Source: Peptococcaceae bacterium BICA1-8 (lineage in GTDB: Bacteria; Bacillota; Peptococcia; Peptococcales; BICA1-8). Taken from it: a stretch of 45,396 bases of DNA. Numbering within the stretch: the stretch's first letter is position 1; every line of letters starts with the position of its first letter. The notes under the pieces were generated by a model that made no database searches, was not told the DNA's origin, and was given only the letters and a program-made list of their open reading frames with translations. The stretch is from assembly GCA_000802045.1 (NCBI GenBank), contig JUEF01000056.1:1-45396 (forward strand), in the 5' to 3' direction. This document shows, piece after piece, positions 25,806 through 34,032 of this stretch. The position numbers and the translations under genes are program-made.

Positions 25806-26480
25806 TTGGATACCAATGACTTAGTTAAAACTGTAACAGAAGTAATTTTAAAACAGCTGCAGATCAACAATAAGCATAGTAATGATCAGACTTCGCAAAT
25901 TAATATAGAGAATCGAGTACAAGTAGGTGTATCAAATCGTCATGTTCATCTTTCGCTAGATGCTCTGTACAAATTATTTGGGGCTACTGCAGAGTTGACT
26001 AATTTTAAAATTTTGTCTCAACCTGGACAATTTGCCTGTGAAGAAAAGGTTACTCTTGTTGGTCCAAAGGGTGTAATTGAGGATGTTAGGATTCTAGGTC
26101 CAACTCGAGATAAAACTCAAGTAGAATTATCGCTCTCTGATTGTATCAAGCTAGGAATAAAAGCGCCCATTAGAGATTCCGGAGATTTACCAGGCTCCGC
26201 CGGGCTGACTTTAGTAGGGCCAAAGGGAGCAGTAACAATTAGTGAAGGCGGAATTATTGCGGCTCGGCATATTCATATGCATCCTTATGATGCAGATAGA
26301 TTTTCTGTAAAAGATGGTGACCGCATTAGTGTTAAGGTTTCCGGTCCAAGAGGTTTAATATTTAACGAAGTGTTAGTTCGGGTAAGTGATAAATATAAGT
26401 TAGAAATGCATATTGACTTTGATGAAGCAAATGCAGCGGGTATTACAAATAATGGTTTTGTGGAAATAATTAAAAGGTGA
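25806..26480 (+). CDS. pduL: Phosphotransacylase PduL with N-terminal targeting helix
   Basis: Zinc-dependent phosphotransacylase that turns acetyl-CoA into acetyl-phosphate and recycles CoA within the BMC; 224 residues. TTG 25806 is preferred because AGGTG stands six bases before it; GTG 25797 overlaps that site. Seen: N-terminal DLVKTVTEVILKQL (5-18), a targeting-type amphipathic helix; NRHVHLS and RHIHMHPYDAD, the two His-rich metal-binding segments of the two beta-barrel domains; LGPTRDKTQVE and SGDLPGS typical of PduL. It ends the BMC operon: a terminator lies 17 bases after the stop. Confidence 0.95.
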   Translation: MDTNDLVKTVTEVILKQLQINNKHSNDQTSQINIENRVQVGVSNRHVHLSLDALYKLFGATAELTNFKILSQPGQFACEEKVTLVGPKGVIEDVRILGPTRDKTQVELSLSDCIKLGIKAPIRDSGDLPGSAGLTLVGPKGAVTISEGGIIAARHIHMHPYDADRFSVKDGDRISVKVSGPRGLIFNEVLVRVSDKYKLEMHIDFDEANAAGITNNGFVEIIKR

Positions 26481-26496
26481 CTCTAAATAGCCCTGC

Positions 26497-26527
26497 AAAA
26501 TAAGCCGTAATTTGGGGCTTATTTTGT
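26497..26527 (+). terminator. Rho-independent terminator of the BMC operon
   Basis: AAAATAAGCC (26497-26506) pairs perfectly with GGCTTATTTT (26516-26525), followed by GTTATT. It lies right after pduL. The tail is short of T, so some readthrough into the GlcG-like gene is possible. Confidence 0.75.
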
Positions 26528-26559
26528 TATTACCGGTATTTTTGAAAAGGAGGTATAAA

Positions 26560-26976
26560 ATGCAGTCTCAAACATTGAAATCCGTATCAAGCGAGCAGGC
26601 GCAGTTATTAGCTAGAGAAGCAATTGTAAAGGCCAAGCAGTTAGACATTAATATCTCAGTTGCTATTGTCTGTGGTGGAGGGCACTTGGTTTTTTTTCAA
26701 CGGATGGATAAAGCAAAGATATTTAGTATAGATTTAGCAATGAAAAAGGCATATACAGCTGCTATTACCCAGGTGGATACCCACAATTGGGAAGACTGGG
26801 CAAAGTCAAGGTCTTTATTTGGCATAGAGAGTGATACTCGGTTAGTACTTTTTTCAGGTGGACTTAAAGTAATGGAAAGTAATACCGTAATTGGAGGTAT
26901 TGGAGTTAGTGGTGGAGCACCAGAGCAGGACAGGTTATGTTGCGAAGCGGCTATTAACGCGCTTTATATTTATTAG
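26560..26976 (+). CDS. GlcG/HbpS-like (PduO C-terminal-type) protein
   Basis: A 138-residue protein of the GlcG/HbpS family, which includes haem- or cobalamin-binding domains such as the PduO C-terminal domain. ATG 26560 follows AAAAGGAGG at an ideal distance. Seen: AIVCGGGHLVFFQRMDKAKIFSIDLAMKKAYTAA (positions about 33-66), FSGGLKVM and GGIGVSGGAPEQDRLCCEAA at the C-terminus, all family hallmarks. It lies just after the BMC operon terminator. Such genes are often found in BMC loci, but their job is unclear. Confidence 0.82.
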   Translation: MQSQTLKSVSSEQAQLLAREAIVKAKQLDINISVAIVCGGGHLVFFQRMDKAKIFSIDLAMKKAYTAAITQVDTHNWEDWAKSRSLFGIESDTRLVLFSGGLKVMESNTVIGGIGVSGGAPEQDRLCCEAAINALYIY

Positions 26977-27091
26977 TAATTATGAAATACACTTCTTCCT
27001 ATGAAATATTGTTTTTATGTTAGAATAATTTTAACAAAAGCATTAGTTATTGGTAGAAGCCTTAACATATATAGTTTCGTGGGGGAAGATA

Positions 27092-28357
27092 ATGAAGAAA
27101 AAGCATACAATTTTACTTATTATGACTATTGCAATGTTTTTGGGATATTTGCCTTGGTATAATTTTTCTGCTGTATTAAATTATATTGCCGCAGATTTTA
27201 ATTTAGATGCAGCACAAATCGGTTATATCTTAGCATCTATCCAAGTTGGCTATGTAATAATTGTAATCTTTACCGGGTGGCTCTCCGATAAGATAGGGGA
27301 AATAAAGATAGTTGCTTGGGCAACTTTACTTACTGGCATTTTTTCAACATTGTTTGCTTGGTTAGCCATAGATTTTTATAGTATTTTAGTATTAAGATTG
27401 TTAACCGGTTTATCCGCTGGTGCTATCTATGTCCCTGGAATTTCGTATTTATCTAGGTGGTTTACATCAAATGAACGGGGAAGAGTAATTGGCATCTATA
27501 CCGGTGCATTGACTGCTGCTTATGCCGGAGGCTATTTTGTGGCATCACCACTTGCAAGCAAATACGGGTGGCAAGCTGGTATAATATGGACATCTTTACC
27601 TGCTTTTATTGCGGCCCTACTTTTATTTTTAATAGTAAACCAGAAGGCGCCTGAGCCGGACGATAATATTTTGCTGACCGACAATGGTACAGACAGTATA
27701 GTTAAGCCTGCGCCTGAGGGAGGCTATACTGGGCCTGCGCTCATCACTACCTCTTATATGGGACATATGTGGGAACTATATGCATTTTGGGGTTGGATCG
27801 GACCTTTCTTGGTCGCAAGTACTTTGGCGGTTGGTTATGAAGAAAATATAGCGGTAGCATTAGGTGGGAAATTGGCTGCTTTTGTAATAATGTTTGGTGT
27901 TCCGGCTGTATCCCTATGGGGATTAGTTGCAGATAAACTAGGACGAACTAAAACTATAATTGTGGCAGCCTTATGTAGTTTGGTAGCAGAGTTATTCCTA
28001 GGGTTTTTATATGGACATTCTTTAATAATTATAGTTCTTCTTTCATTTTGGATCGGTTTTTGGGTTATCGCAGATTCAGCTATTTATAAGGCTGGTCTGA
28101 CCGAAATGGTTTCATACAAAATTAGATCAACGGCTCTTGGATTTCAATCAGCAATTGGTTATATAATGACTATTATATCCCCAATAGTTTTTGGTTTAGT
28201 TCTTGAATATCAAAATGGAAAAACCAATCCAATCTATGCTGAAAACTGGGGTGGTGCATTTTTATTATTAGGAGTTGGAGCACTGGTTGCTCCACTTGCA
28301 GCACTAGTCTTAAGACGACTACCTCAGGCAAGATTAATGGCTAAGGGAAAAATGTAA
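27092..28357 (+). CDS. MFS transporter, possible sulfonate or amino-sulfonate carrier
   Basis: Integral membrane protein of 421 residues with about twelve hydrophobic helices. ATG 27092 follows GGGGGAAG; earlier in-frame starts lack a ribosome site. Seen: MFS loop motif GWLSDKIGEIK between helices 2 and 3 and GLVADKLGRTK at the equivalent place in the second half. The substrate is not evident from the sequence. Its place just upstream of the reductase, alanine dehydrogenase and taurine aminotransferase suggests taurine or a related sulfonate (import), or a product (export). Charged central loop at about 200-225. Confidence 0.85.
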   Translation: MKKKHTILLIMTIAMFLGYLPWYNFSAVLNYIAADFNLDAAQIGYILASIQVGYVIIVIFTGWLSDKIGEIKIVAWATLLTGIFSTLFAWLAIDFYSILVLRLLTGLSAGAIYVPGISYLSRWFTSNERGRVIGIYTGALTAAYAGGYFVASPLASKYGWQAGIIWTSLPAFIAALLLFLIVNQKAPEPDDNILLTDNGTDSIVKPAPEGGYTGPALITTSYMGHMWELYAFWGWIGPFLVASTLAVGYEENIAVALGGKLAAFVIMFGVPAVSLWGLVADKLGRTKTIIVAALCSLVAELFLGFLYGHSLIIIVLLSFWIGFWVIADSAIYKAGLTEMVSYKIRSTALGFQSAIGYIMTIISPIVFGLVLEYQNGKTNPIYAENWGGAFLLLGVGALVAPLAALVLRRLPQARLMAKGKM

Positions 28358-28489
28358 TAACGTTACCACATGAATGAAGTATGGATACCAAAGGGATAAT
28401 TTTTGGGATTTTTAAAGGAATTATATTACAAAATATAGAAACTATATATAATATAATGTTTTTTTAAAAACAAAACCTGGAGGTATAAA

Positions 28490-29371
28490 ATGCAGTTAGC
28501 AAAAGAAAAAGTTGAAATAGGTTTTATCGGTATTGGTGTTATGGGAAAAAGTATGGCAGGAAATTTAATCAAGGCAGGCTATAAGGTTAATATTTACAAC
28601 CGTACAAAAGCAAGAGCGCAGGAATTAATAAATAATGGCGCTAAATGGTTGGACACTGTAGCTGAAATTGCGAATAAATCGAATGTAATTATTACTATTG
28701 TCGGCTATCCTAAAGATGTAGAAGAAGTTTACCTTGGTGAGAACGGAATATTAAACAATGCAGAAAAAGGTACATACTTAATTGATATGACTACTTCCTC
28801 ACCAAAATTAGCCCAAAGAGTATTCCAAGAGGCTTTAGCAAAAGGGATGTATGCTTTAGATGCGCCTGTTTCAGGTGGCGATATTGGTGCTAGAGAAGCT
28901 CGATTATCTATAATGGTCGGTGGGGATCAAGAGGCATTTGAAAACATTAAGCCAATTTTTGAAATAATGGGGAAAAACATAGTTTTGCAGGGAAAAGCTG
29001 GTTCAGGACAACATACAAAGATGTGTAATCAGATTGCCATAGCTTCTAATATGATAGGGGTTTGTGAAGCTATAGCGTATGCTAAAAAAACAGGACTTGA
29101 TCCAACTACTGTACTAAAAAGTATCGAAGCGGGAGCAGCGGGCAGCTTTTCATTAAGTAATTTAGCACCTAGGATGATTGCTGGTAATTTTGAACCTGGT
29201 TTTTATGTAAAACATTTCATTAAGGATATGACAATAGCCTTAGATTCGGCTAAAGAAATTGGATTATGGACACCAGGTCTGGAATTGGCAAAATCACTTT
29301 ATGATAAGATAGCTGCTTTAGGAGAAGAAGATAGCGGAACACAAGCACTATATAAATTATTGGATAAATAA
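28490..29371 (+). CDS. Beta-hydroxyacid dehydrogenase family reductase, candidate sulfo-aldehyde reductase
   Basis: NAD(P)-dependent enzyme of 293 residues in the 3-hydroxyisobutyrate dehydrogenase group. Seen: Rossmann GFIGIGVMGKSMAGNL (11-26), NRT after the second strand (37-39), substrate motif DAPVSGG (124-130), catalytic Lys177 and Asn180 in GQHTKMCNQ. All expected active-site residues are present. The family includes YihU, which reduces sulfolactaldehyde, so reduction of the smaller sulfoacetaldehyde (the Tpa product) to isethionate is an attractive role given its placement before ald and tpa. Tartronate-semialdehyde or malonate-semialdehyde reductase are alternatives. ATG follows TGGAGG; a terminator follows at 29407. 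Confidence 0.85.
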   Translation: MQLAKEKVEIGFIGIGVMGKSMAGNLIKAGYKVNIYNRTKARAQELINNGAKWLDTVAEIANKSNVIITIVGYPKDVEEVYLGENGILNNAEKGTYLIDMTTSSPKLAQRVFQEALAKGMYALDAPVSGGDIGAREARLSIMVGGDQEAFENIKPIFEIMGKNIVLQGKAGSGQHTKMCNQIAIASNMIGVCEAIAYAKKTGLDPTTVLKSIEAGAAGSFSLSNLAPRMIAGNFEPGFYVKHFIKDMTIALDSAKEIGLWTPGLELAKSLYDKIAALGEEDSGTQALYKLLDK

Positions 29372-29406
29372 AAAAACGCATAAATAATAAGCCGTAGACC
29401 CTTTTT

Positions 29407-29447
29407 ACTACAAGTAGCTTTTCAAATCTACTTGTAGTATTTTTTTG
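29407..29447 (+). terminator. Rho-independent terminator after the beta-hydroxyacid dehydrogenase gene
   Basis: ACTACAAGTAG (29407-29417) pairs perfectly with CTACTTGTAGT (29428-29438) around a ten-base loop, followed by ATTTTTTTG. It separates the MFS/reductase pair from ald-tpa, which must have their own promoter in 29448-29620. Confidence 0.93.
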
Positions 29448-29635
29448 ATTATGGGCATTTTGTATCTATATATTTTAATAGTTTTCAAAGAAAGCATAAA
29501 ACTACAGTGAAATTAGCTATAGAAATTGCAAGTAAGATTAAAATTTAATATTAAGGTCATCAACTTTGTTTATGTTAAAATTTAAGCAGAGAATTCTATA
29601 ATGAGCATTTTCAATTAATATAAGGAGGGATTAAA

Positions 29636-30751
29636 GTGATAATAGGTGTACCAAAAGAAATTAAAAACAATGAAAATCGGGTTGCAATCACTCCTGCAGG
29701 GGTACAAAGTTTTGTAAAAAATGGTCATAAGATAGTAATTGAAAAGTCTGCAGGTTTGGGAAGTGGTATTAGTGATGAAGCATATATTGAAGCGGGAGCC
29801 CAAATATTACCGGATGCCAAAGCTGTATTTGAACAAGCTGACATGGTAATGAAAGTAAAAGAGCCACTTGCATCTGAATTCCCACTATTTAGAGAAAAAC
29901 AGATATTATTCACATACCTGCATTTAGCCCCAGAGCCTGAATTAACTCAAATGTTAATCGAAAAAAAGATAGTAGCAATTGCCTACGAAACTGTTCAACT
30001 AGATAACAAAGGCTTACCACTTTTAACACCTATGAGTGAAGTAGCTGGAAGAATGTCCATTCAAGTAGGGGCACAATTTTTAGAAAAGCCCAAAGGCGGA
30101 AAAGGCGTTCTTTTGGGAGGAGTACCCGGTGTTCCGCCTGCTAAAGTGGTTATTGTTGGCGGAGGTATAGTGGGTACCAATGCCGCCAAAATGGCTATTG
30201 GTTTAGGAGCAGATGTGACAATAATTGAGATGAGCGCTGATAGAATGAGATATCTCGATGATATATTTAGCAGCAAAATTAAAACCCTAATGTCCAATAG
30301 CTTTAACATAGCGGAAGCAGTAAAAACAGCAGATTTACTAGTAGGAGCAGTATTGATTCCGGGAGCAAGAGCACCTCGCTTAGTAACTGAGGAGATGGTT
30401 AAAACAATGCAACCAGGTTCAGTTATCGTTGACGTAGCTATTGATCAAGGTGGGTCTATAGAAACAATTGATAGAGTTACAACACACAGTGACCCAACCT
30501 ATGAAAAATTTGGTGTAGTTCATTACTCAGTAGCCAATATGCCGGGAGCAGTTGCCCGTACATCAGCATTTGCTTTAACAAACGCAACACTCCCATATGC
30601 TCTTGACATTGCTAATAAAGGCTGGGAAAGGGCTATTGAGGAGGATCGCGCTTTAGCTAAAGGTGTGAATGTAATAAATGGTAAGGTTACATTTAAAGCT
30701 GTTGCTGAAGCCCATAATATTGAGTATGTTCCACTCTCAGAAGCTCTATAA
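29636..30751 (+). CDS. ald: Alanine dehydrogenase
   Basis: Oxidises L-alanine with NAD+ to pyruvate, ammonium and NADH; 371 residues, the normal length. GTG 29636 follows AAGGAGG. Seen: N-terminal [16 protein letters not shown] with substrate-binding Arg15, VKVKEP with Lys73/Lys75, YLHLAPE with catalytic His96, and NAD-binding [13 protein letters not shown] near residue 177. It precedes the taurine:pyruvate aminotransferase by 45 bases. In anaerobic taurine users this enzyme regenerates pyruvate, the amino acceptor, so the pair releases the amino group of taurine as ammonium. Confidence 0.96.
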   Translation: MIIGVPKEIKNNENRVAITPAGVQSFVKNGHKIVIEKSAGLGSGISDEAYIEAGAQILPDAKAVFEQADMVMKVKEPLASEFPLFREKQILFTYLHLAPEPELTQMLIEKKIVAIAYETVQLDNKGLPLLTPMSEVAGRMSIQVGAQFLEKPKGGKGVLLGGVPGVPPAKVVIVGGGIVGTNAAKMAIGLGADVTIIEMSADRMRYLDDIFSSKIKTLMSNSFNIAEAVKTADLLVGAVLIPGARAPRLVTEEMVKTMQPGSVIVDVAIDQGGSIETIDRVTTHSDPTYEKFGVVHYSVANMPGAVARTSAFALTNATLPYALDIANKGWERAIEEDRALAKGVNVINGKVTFKAVAEAHNIEYVPLSEAL

Positions 30752-30796
30752 CATTGGTGGATTGAAAAATAAAAATAATAAGAGGAGGTAAGATTA

Positions 30797-32206
30797 ATGG
30801 CTTTAAACAACAAAAATGAACACTTAGATGACCTTTTCAACTATGATGCGGCAGAAATGATAAAACTGGACAAAGAAAACGTATGGCATCATTTAATGCA
30901 ACATAAAGTTTTTGAAACTGTAGATCCGATGATCATTGTAGAAGGAAACGGGTTGCGGATCAAGGATATTAAAGGTAGAGAATATTTAGATGCAGTTTCA
31001 GGAGGAGTATGGTGTGTAAATGTAGGGTACGGACGGGAGAGCATTGCAGAAGTTGTTTACCAACAATTAAAAACGATGCCATACTATGCAGGTACAGCCG
31101 GCAATATTCCCGCTATAAAATTTGCCCAAAAATTAACATCTTTATTACCTAGGCTACAAAAAGTATACTACTCTAACAGTGGATCGGAAGCAAATGAGAA
31201 GGCTTTTAAAATGGTGCGTCAGTCTTCGAGATTAAAATATCCCGGTAAAGAAAAAATTAAAATTTTGTATCGTAATAAAGACTACCATGGTACAACTTTT
31301 GGGGCGCTTAGTGCAACAGGACAAGAGGAAAGAAGAACTGATTTCGGTCCTTTTTTACCAGGTTTTGTTGAATTTCCCCATGCTTGCTGCTATAGGTGTC
31401 ACTTTGGCAAGACATACCCAGATTGTAATATTGATTGTGCGAGAGTAGTAGAAGATGTAATTATCCAAGAGGGACCTGATACAGTTGGAGCAGTATTTGT
31501 TGAACCTATCACTGCGGGCGGAGGGATCATTCCACCAGTACCGGAATACTACCCAATATTACAAGAAATTTGTAAAAAATACGATGTTTTAATGATTATG
31601 GATGAAGTTGTATGTGGTTTTGGTAGAACAGGTAAAATGTTTGGACATGAACATTATGATGTTGACCCTGATATAGTGACCATGGCTAAAGGCACAGCGA
31701 GTTCGTATATGCCACTCTCTGTAACAATGGCGAAAAATGAATTATTTGATGTTTTCAAAAGTGATCCAAGTGATAAATTAGCCTATTTTAGAGATATCAG
31801 TACTTATGGCGGATGTGCAGGCGCCTTTGCAGCAGGATGTGAAAACACAAGAATAATTGAAGATGAAAAGCTATGCGAAAACAGTGCTAAGATGGGACAA
31901 TACTTATTAGATAATTTAAAAGAATTCCAAACATTCTCTATTGTTGGTGATGTGAGGGGTATGGGTTTATTTGCCGGCATAGAGCTAGTAGAAGATAAGG
32001 TAACAAAGGCTCCCGTTAGTGAGGCGTTTATTGGTCAGGTAATTGGAGATATAACGGCTCAAGGAGTTTTAGTTGGGAGAACAAATAGAAGCTTTACAAA
32101 CCAAAACAATATTATTAATTTAGCTCCAGCTCTTGTTGCTACAAAAGCTGATATTGATGAAATTGTTCAAGCAATTAAGAATGCTTTAGAAAAATTTAGT
32201 AAATAA
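30797..32206 (+). CDS. tpa: Taurine:pyruvate aminotransferase
   Basis: Class III pyridoxal-phosphate aminotransferase of 469 residues that moves the amino group of taurine to pyruvate, giving sulfoacetaldehyde and alanine. Seen: PLP Lys298 in TMAKG, Asp269 in MDEVVCGFGRTG, SNSGSEANE phosphate-binding loop (126-134). The N-terminal segment ENVWHHLMQHKVFETVDPMI and AVSGGVWCVNVGYGRE agree closely with what I remember of Bilophila Tpa. The paired alanine dehydrogenase and the nearby islA support this. The chief alternative is a beta-alanine:pyruvate aminotransferase, a close relative, which would fit the next gene. ATG follows AGGAGG. Confidence 0.88.
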   Translation: MALNNKNEHLDDLFNYDAAEMIKLDKENVWHHLMQHKVFETVDPMIIVEGNGLRIKDIKGREYLDAVSGGVWCVNVGYGRESIAEVVYQQLKTMPYYAGTAGNIPAIKFAQKLTSLLPRLQKVYYSNSGSEANEKAFKMVRQSSRLKYPGKEKIKILYRNKDYHGTTFGALSATGQEERRTDFGPFLPGFVEFPHACCYRCHFGKTYPDCNIDCARVVEDVIIQEGPDTVGAVFVEPITAGGGIIPPVPEYYPILQEICKKYDVLMIMDEVVCGFGRTGKMFGHEHYDVDPDIVTMAKGTASSYMPLSVTMAKNELFDVFKSDPSDKLAYFRDISTYGGCAGAFAAGCENTRIIEDEKLCENSAKMGQYLLDNLKEFQTFSIVGDVRGMGLFAGIELVEDKVTKAPVSEAFIGQVIGDITAQGVLVGRTNRSFTNQNNIINLAPALVATKADIDEIVQAIKNALEKFSK

Positions 32207-32312
32207 AAAACTTATATAAAAAATAAACTCACGTTTAATGAGTGGCGTATCTATAGAACCTGCTTTTAATTAAAACTATTAGTAGAATAGTTCCAAAAAA
32301 GGGGAAATTTAA

Positions 32313-33830
32313 ATGACAAATATTCCAAAGCTAAAATATTTTGTAAATGGTGAATGGAAAGAATCAAAAACAGAAAAATATATGCCAGTAACAGATGCAA
32401 GCACCGGAAAAGTTATAGCTGAAACTCCCTGCTGTACTGAGGTGGAGGTTAATGAGGCTATTGAAAGTGCAAAGGCAGCCTTTCCTCAGTGGGCAAGTAC
32501 GCCCATAAATGAGCGTGTACAGGTAATGTATAGGTTTAAGATGCTAATCCAGGAAAATCTCGACGAATTAGCAAAATTAGTTGCCACAGAACAAGGAAAA
32601 GCAATTCGTGAAGCAAGGGGAGAGGTCCTTTCAACTGTAGGTGATATTGAATATGCAATAGGCAGTCCCTGGTTGGTGCAGGGGGATATTGCAATGAATG
32701 TATCAAGGGGCCATGATGTAACTATGATGCGTGAACCATTAGGAGTGTTTGCCGGAATTGCACCATCAAACTTCCCGTCAATGATACCCTTCGGGTGGAT
32801 GCTGCCGCTATGCATTACTCTCGGAAATACAATTGTTTTGAAGGCAGCAAGTCTTGTACCTTTAACAGGTATTCGAATGATAGAATTATTAGAAGAGGCC
32901 GGATTACCAAAGGGTATAGTTAGCTTTTTAACATGCAACCGTAAAGAAGCAGAGCTTGTATTAAAGCATCCAGACATTAAAGGGGTAAGCTATGTAGGCT
33001 CCACAAAAGTAGGCATGCATATTTATTCAACCGCAGCTTCCCATGGCAAAAGAGTTCAGGCTCTCTGTGAAGCGAAAAACCATGCTCTTGTATTAAAAGA
33101 TTGTGAGTTAGAGTTAACTGCTCATAGAATAGTAACATCGGCCTTTGGAGCAGCGGGTCAAAGGTGTATGGCATTGCCTGTAGTATGTGTGGAAGAAGAA
33201 ATTGCAGATGAACTAGTACAGCACATGGTAAAATTCGCAAGTGAATTAAAAATAGGTCCTGCATATATGGATTGTACTATGTTAGGTCCAGTGATATCAG
33301 CGGAACAAAAGAAGTTTGTAACTGACTGGATTGCAAAGGGAGTAGAAGAAGGAGCAAAACCTGTATTAGATGGCAGGGATGCTGTAGTTGAGGGTTTCGA
33401 AGATGGGTACTATATAGGCCCTACTATTTTTGATCATGTAAAACCCGGCATGTCTGTGGGTGATGAAGAAATATTTGGCCCGGTATTATGTGTAAAAAGG
33501 GTAAAGGATTTTGAAGAAGGCTTGGCTATAGCTAACGAAAATAGGCTTGCTAATGGTTCTGTAATCTTTACCCAGAACGGACATTATGCAAGGGAGTTTG
33601 TAACCAGAACCCATGGAGGCATGGTTGGTATAAATGTTGGCATACCAGCAGTAGCACCTGGCTTCCCCTTCTCTGGACATAAGGAATCCTTCTTTGGTGA
33701 TCTACATGCAAAGGGCAAAGATGGCATTGCATTTTACACCCAGGTAAAGTGTGTAACAACAAAATGGTTTAGTGAGGAAGATAAAAAGGCGCTTAATGAA
33801 GTTAAAACCGTCGCAAAATGCGGTGAGTAA
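32313..33830 (+). CDS. Methylmalonate-semialdehyde-dehydrogenase-like (CoA-acylating) aldehyde dehydrogenase
   Basis: A 505-residue aldehyde dehydrogenase of the MmsA/IolA type. Seen: catalytic Cys285 in GAAGQRCMALPV, and EAKNHALV (253-260), where ordinary aldehyde dehydrogenases carry a general-base Glu; its absence is typical of CoA-acylating members. APSNFPSMIPFGWMLPL is another family signature. Following tpa, its natural substrate might be malonate semialdehyde (if beta-alanine is also used) or sulfoacetaldehyde, which would give sulfoacetyl-CoA. This second option is speculative. A weak GGGGAAA ribosome site precedes ATG. A terminator follows 24 bases after the stop. Confidence 0.87.
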   Translation: MTNIPKLKYFVNGEWKESKTEKYMPVTDASTGKVIAETPCCTEVEVNEAIESAKAAFPQWASTPINERVQVMYRFKMLIQENLDELAKLVATEQGKAIREARGEVLSTVGDIEYAIGSPWLVQGDIAMNVSRGHDVTMMREPLGVFAGIAPSNFPSMIPFGWMLPLCITLGNTIVLKAASLVPLTGIRMIELLEEAGLPKGIVSFLTCNRKEAELVLKHPDIKGVSYVGSTKVGMHIYSTAASHGKRVQALCEAKNHALVLKDCELELTAHRIVTSAFGAAGQRCMALPVVCVEEEIADELVQHMVKFASELKIGPAYMDCTMLGPVISAEQKKFVTDWIAKGVEEGAKPVLDGRDAVVEGFEDGYYIGPTIFDHVKPGMSVGDEEIFGPVLCVKRVKDFEEGLAIANENRLANGSVIFTQNGHYAREFVTRTHGGMVGINVGIPAVAPGFPFSGHKESFFGDLHAKGKDGIAFYTQVKCVTTKWFSEEDKKALNEVKTVAKCGE

Positions 33831-33853
33831 AGCTGGTAAATTAAAATAGGGCA

Positions 33854-33888
33854 GGGCCCCTCTATTGTAATAGATGGAGGGGTCTTTG
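33854..33888 (+). terminator. Probable rho-independent terminator after the aldehyde dehydrogenase gene
   Basis: The GGCCCCTCTA region (33855-33864) pairs with TGGAGGGGTC (33875-33884, one G-U pair), with a further TATT/AATA match in the loop, followed by TTTGTATTG. It ends the ald-tpa transcript. Confidence 0.75.
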
Positions 33889-34032
33889 TATTGTAGTGAT
33901 GGCAAATATAATAGAAACATTGTTTTGGAAATAATCTCAATATTTGTTACAATGAGTATATACTTTGATTTTAGTAGATTTCTATAGTATGATACATTAG
34001 TTTTTCAATATAAATAAAAGGTGGATATAACA

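Noticed and set aside
17893..26480. Propanediol or ethanolamine BMC with a B12 riboswitch
   Set aside because: No diol dehydratase, ethanolamine lyase, cobalamin genes or recognisable cobalamin riboswitch are in the operon leader; pdu/eut-like genes are generic BMC parts.
30797..32206. Cys cluster of Tpa (residues 197-214) as a novel metal site
   Set aside because: Similar Cys-containing segments occur in many class III aminotransferases of this branch, so it is not evidence of a new function.
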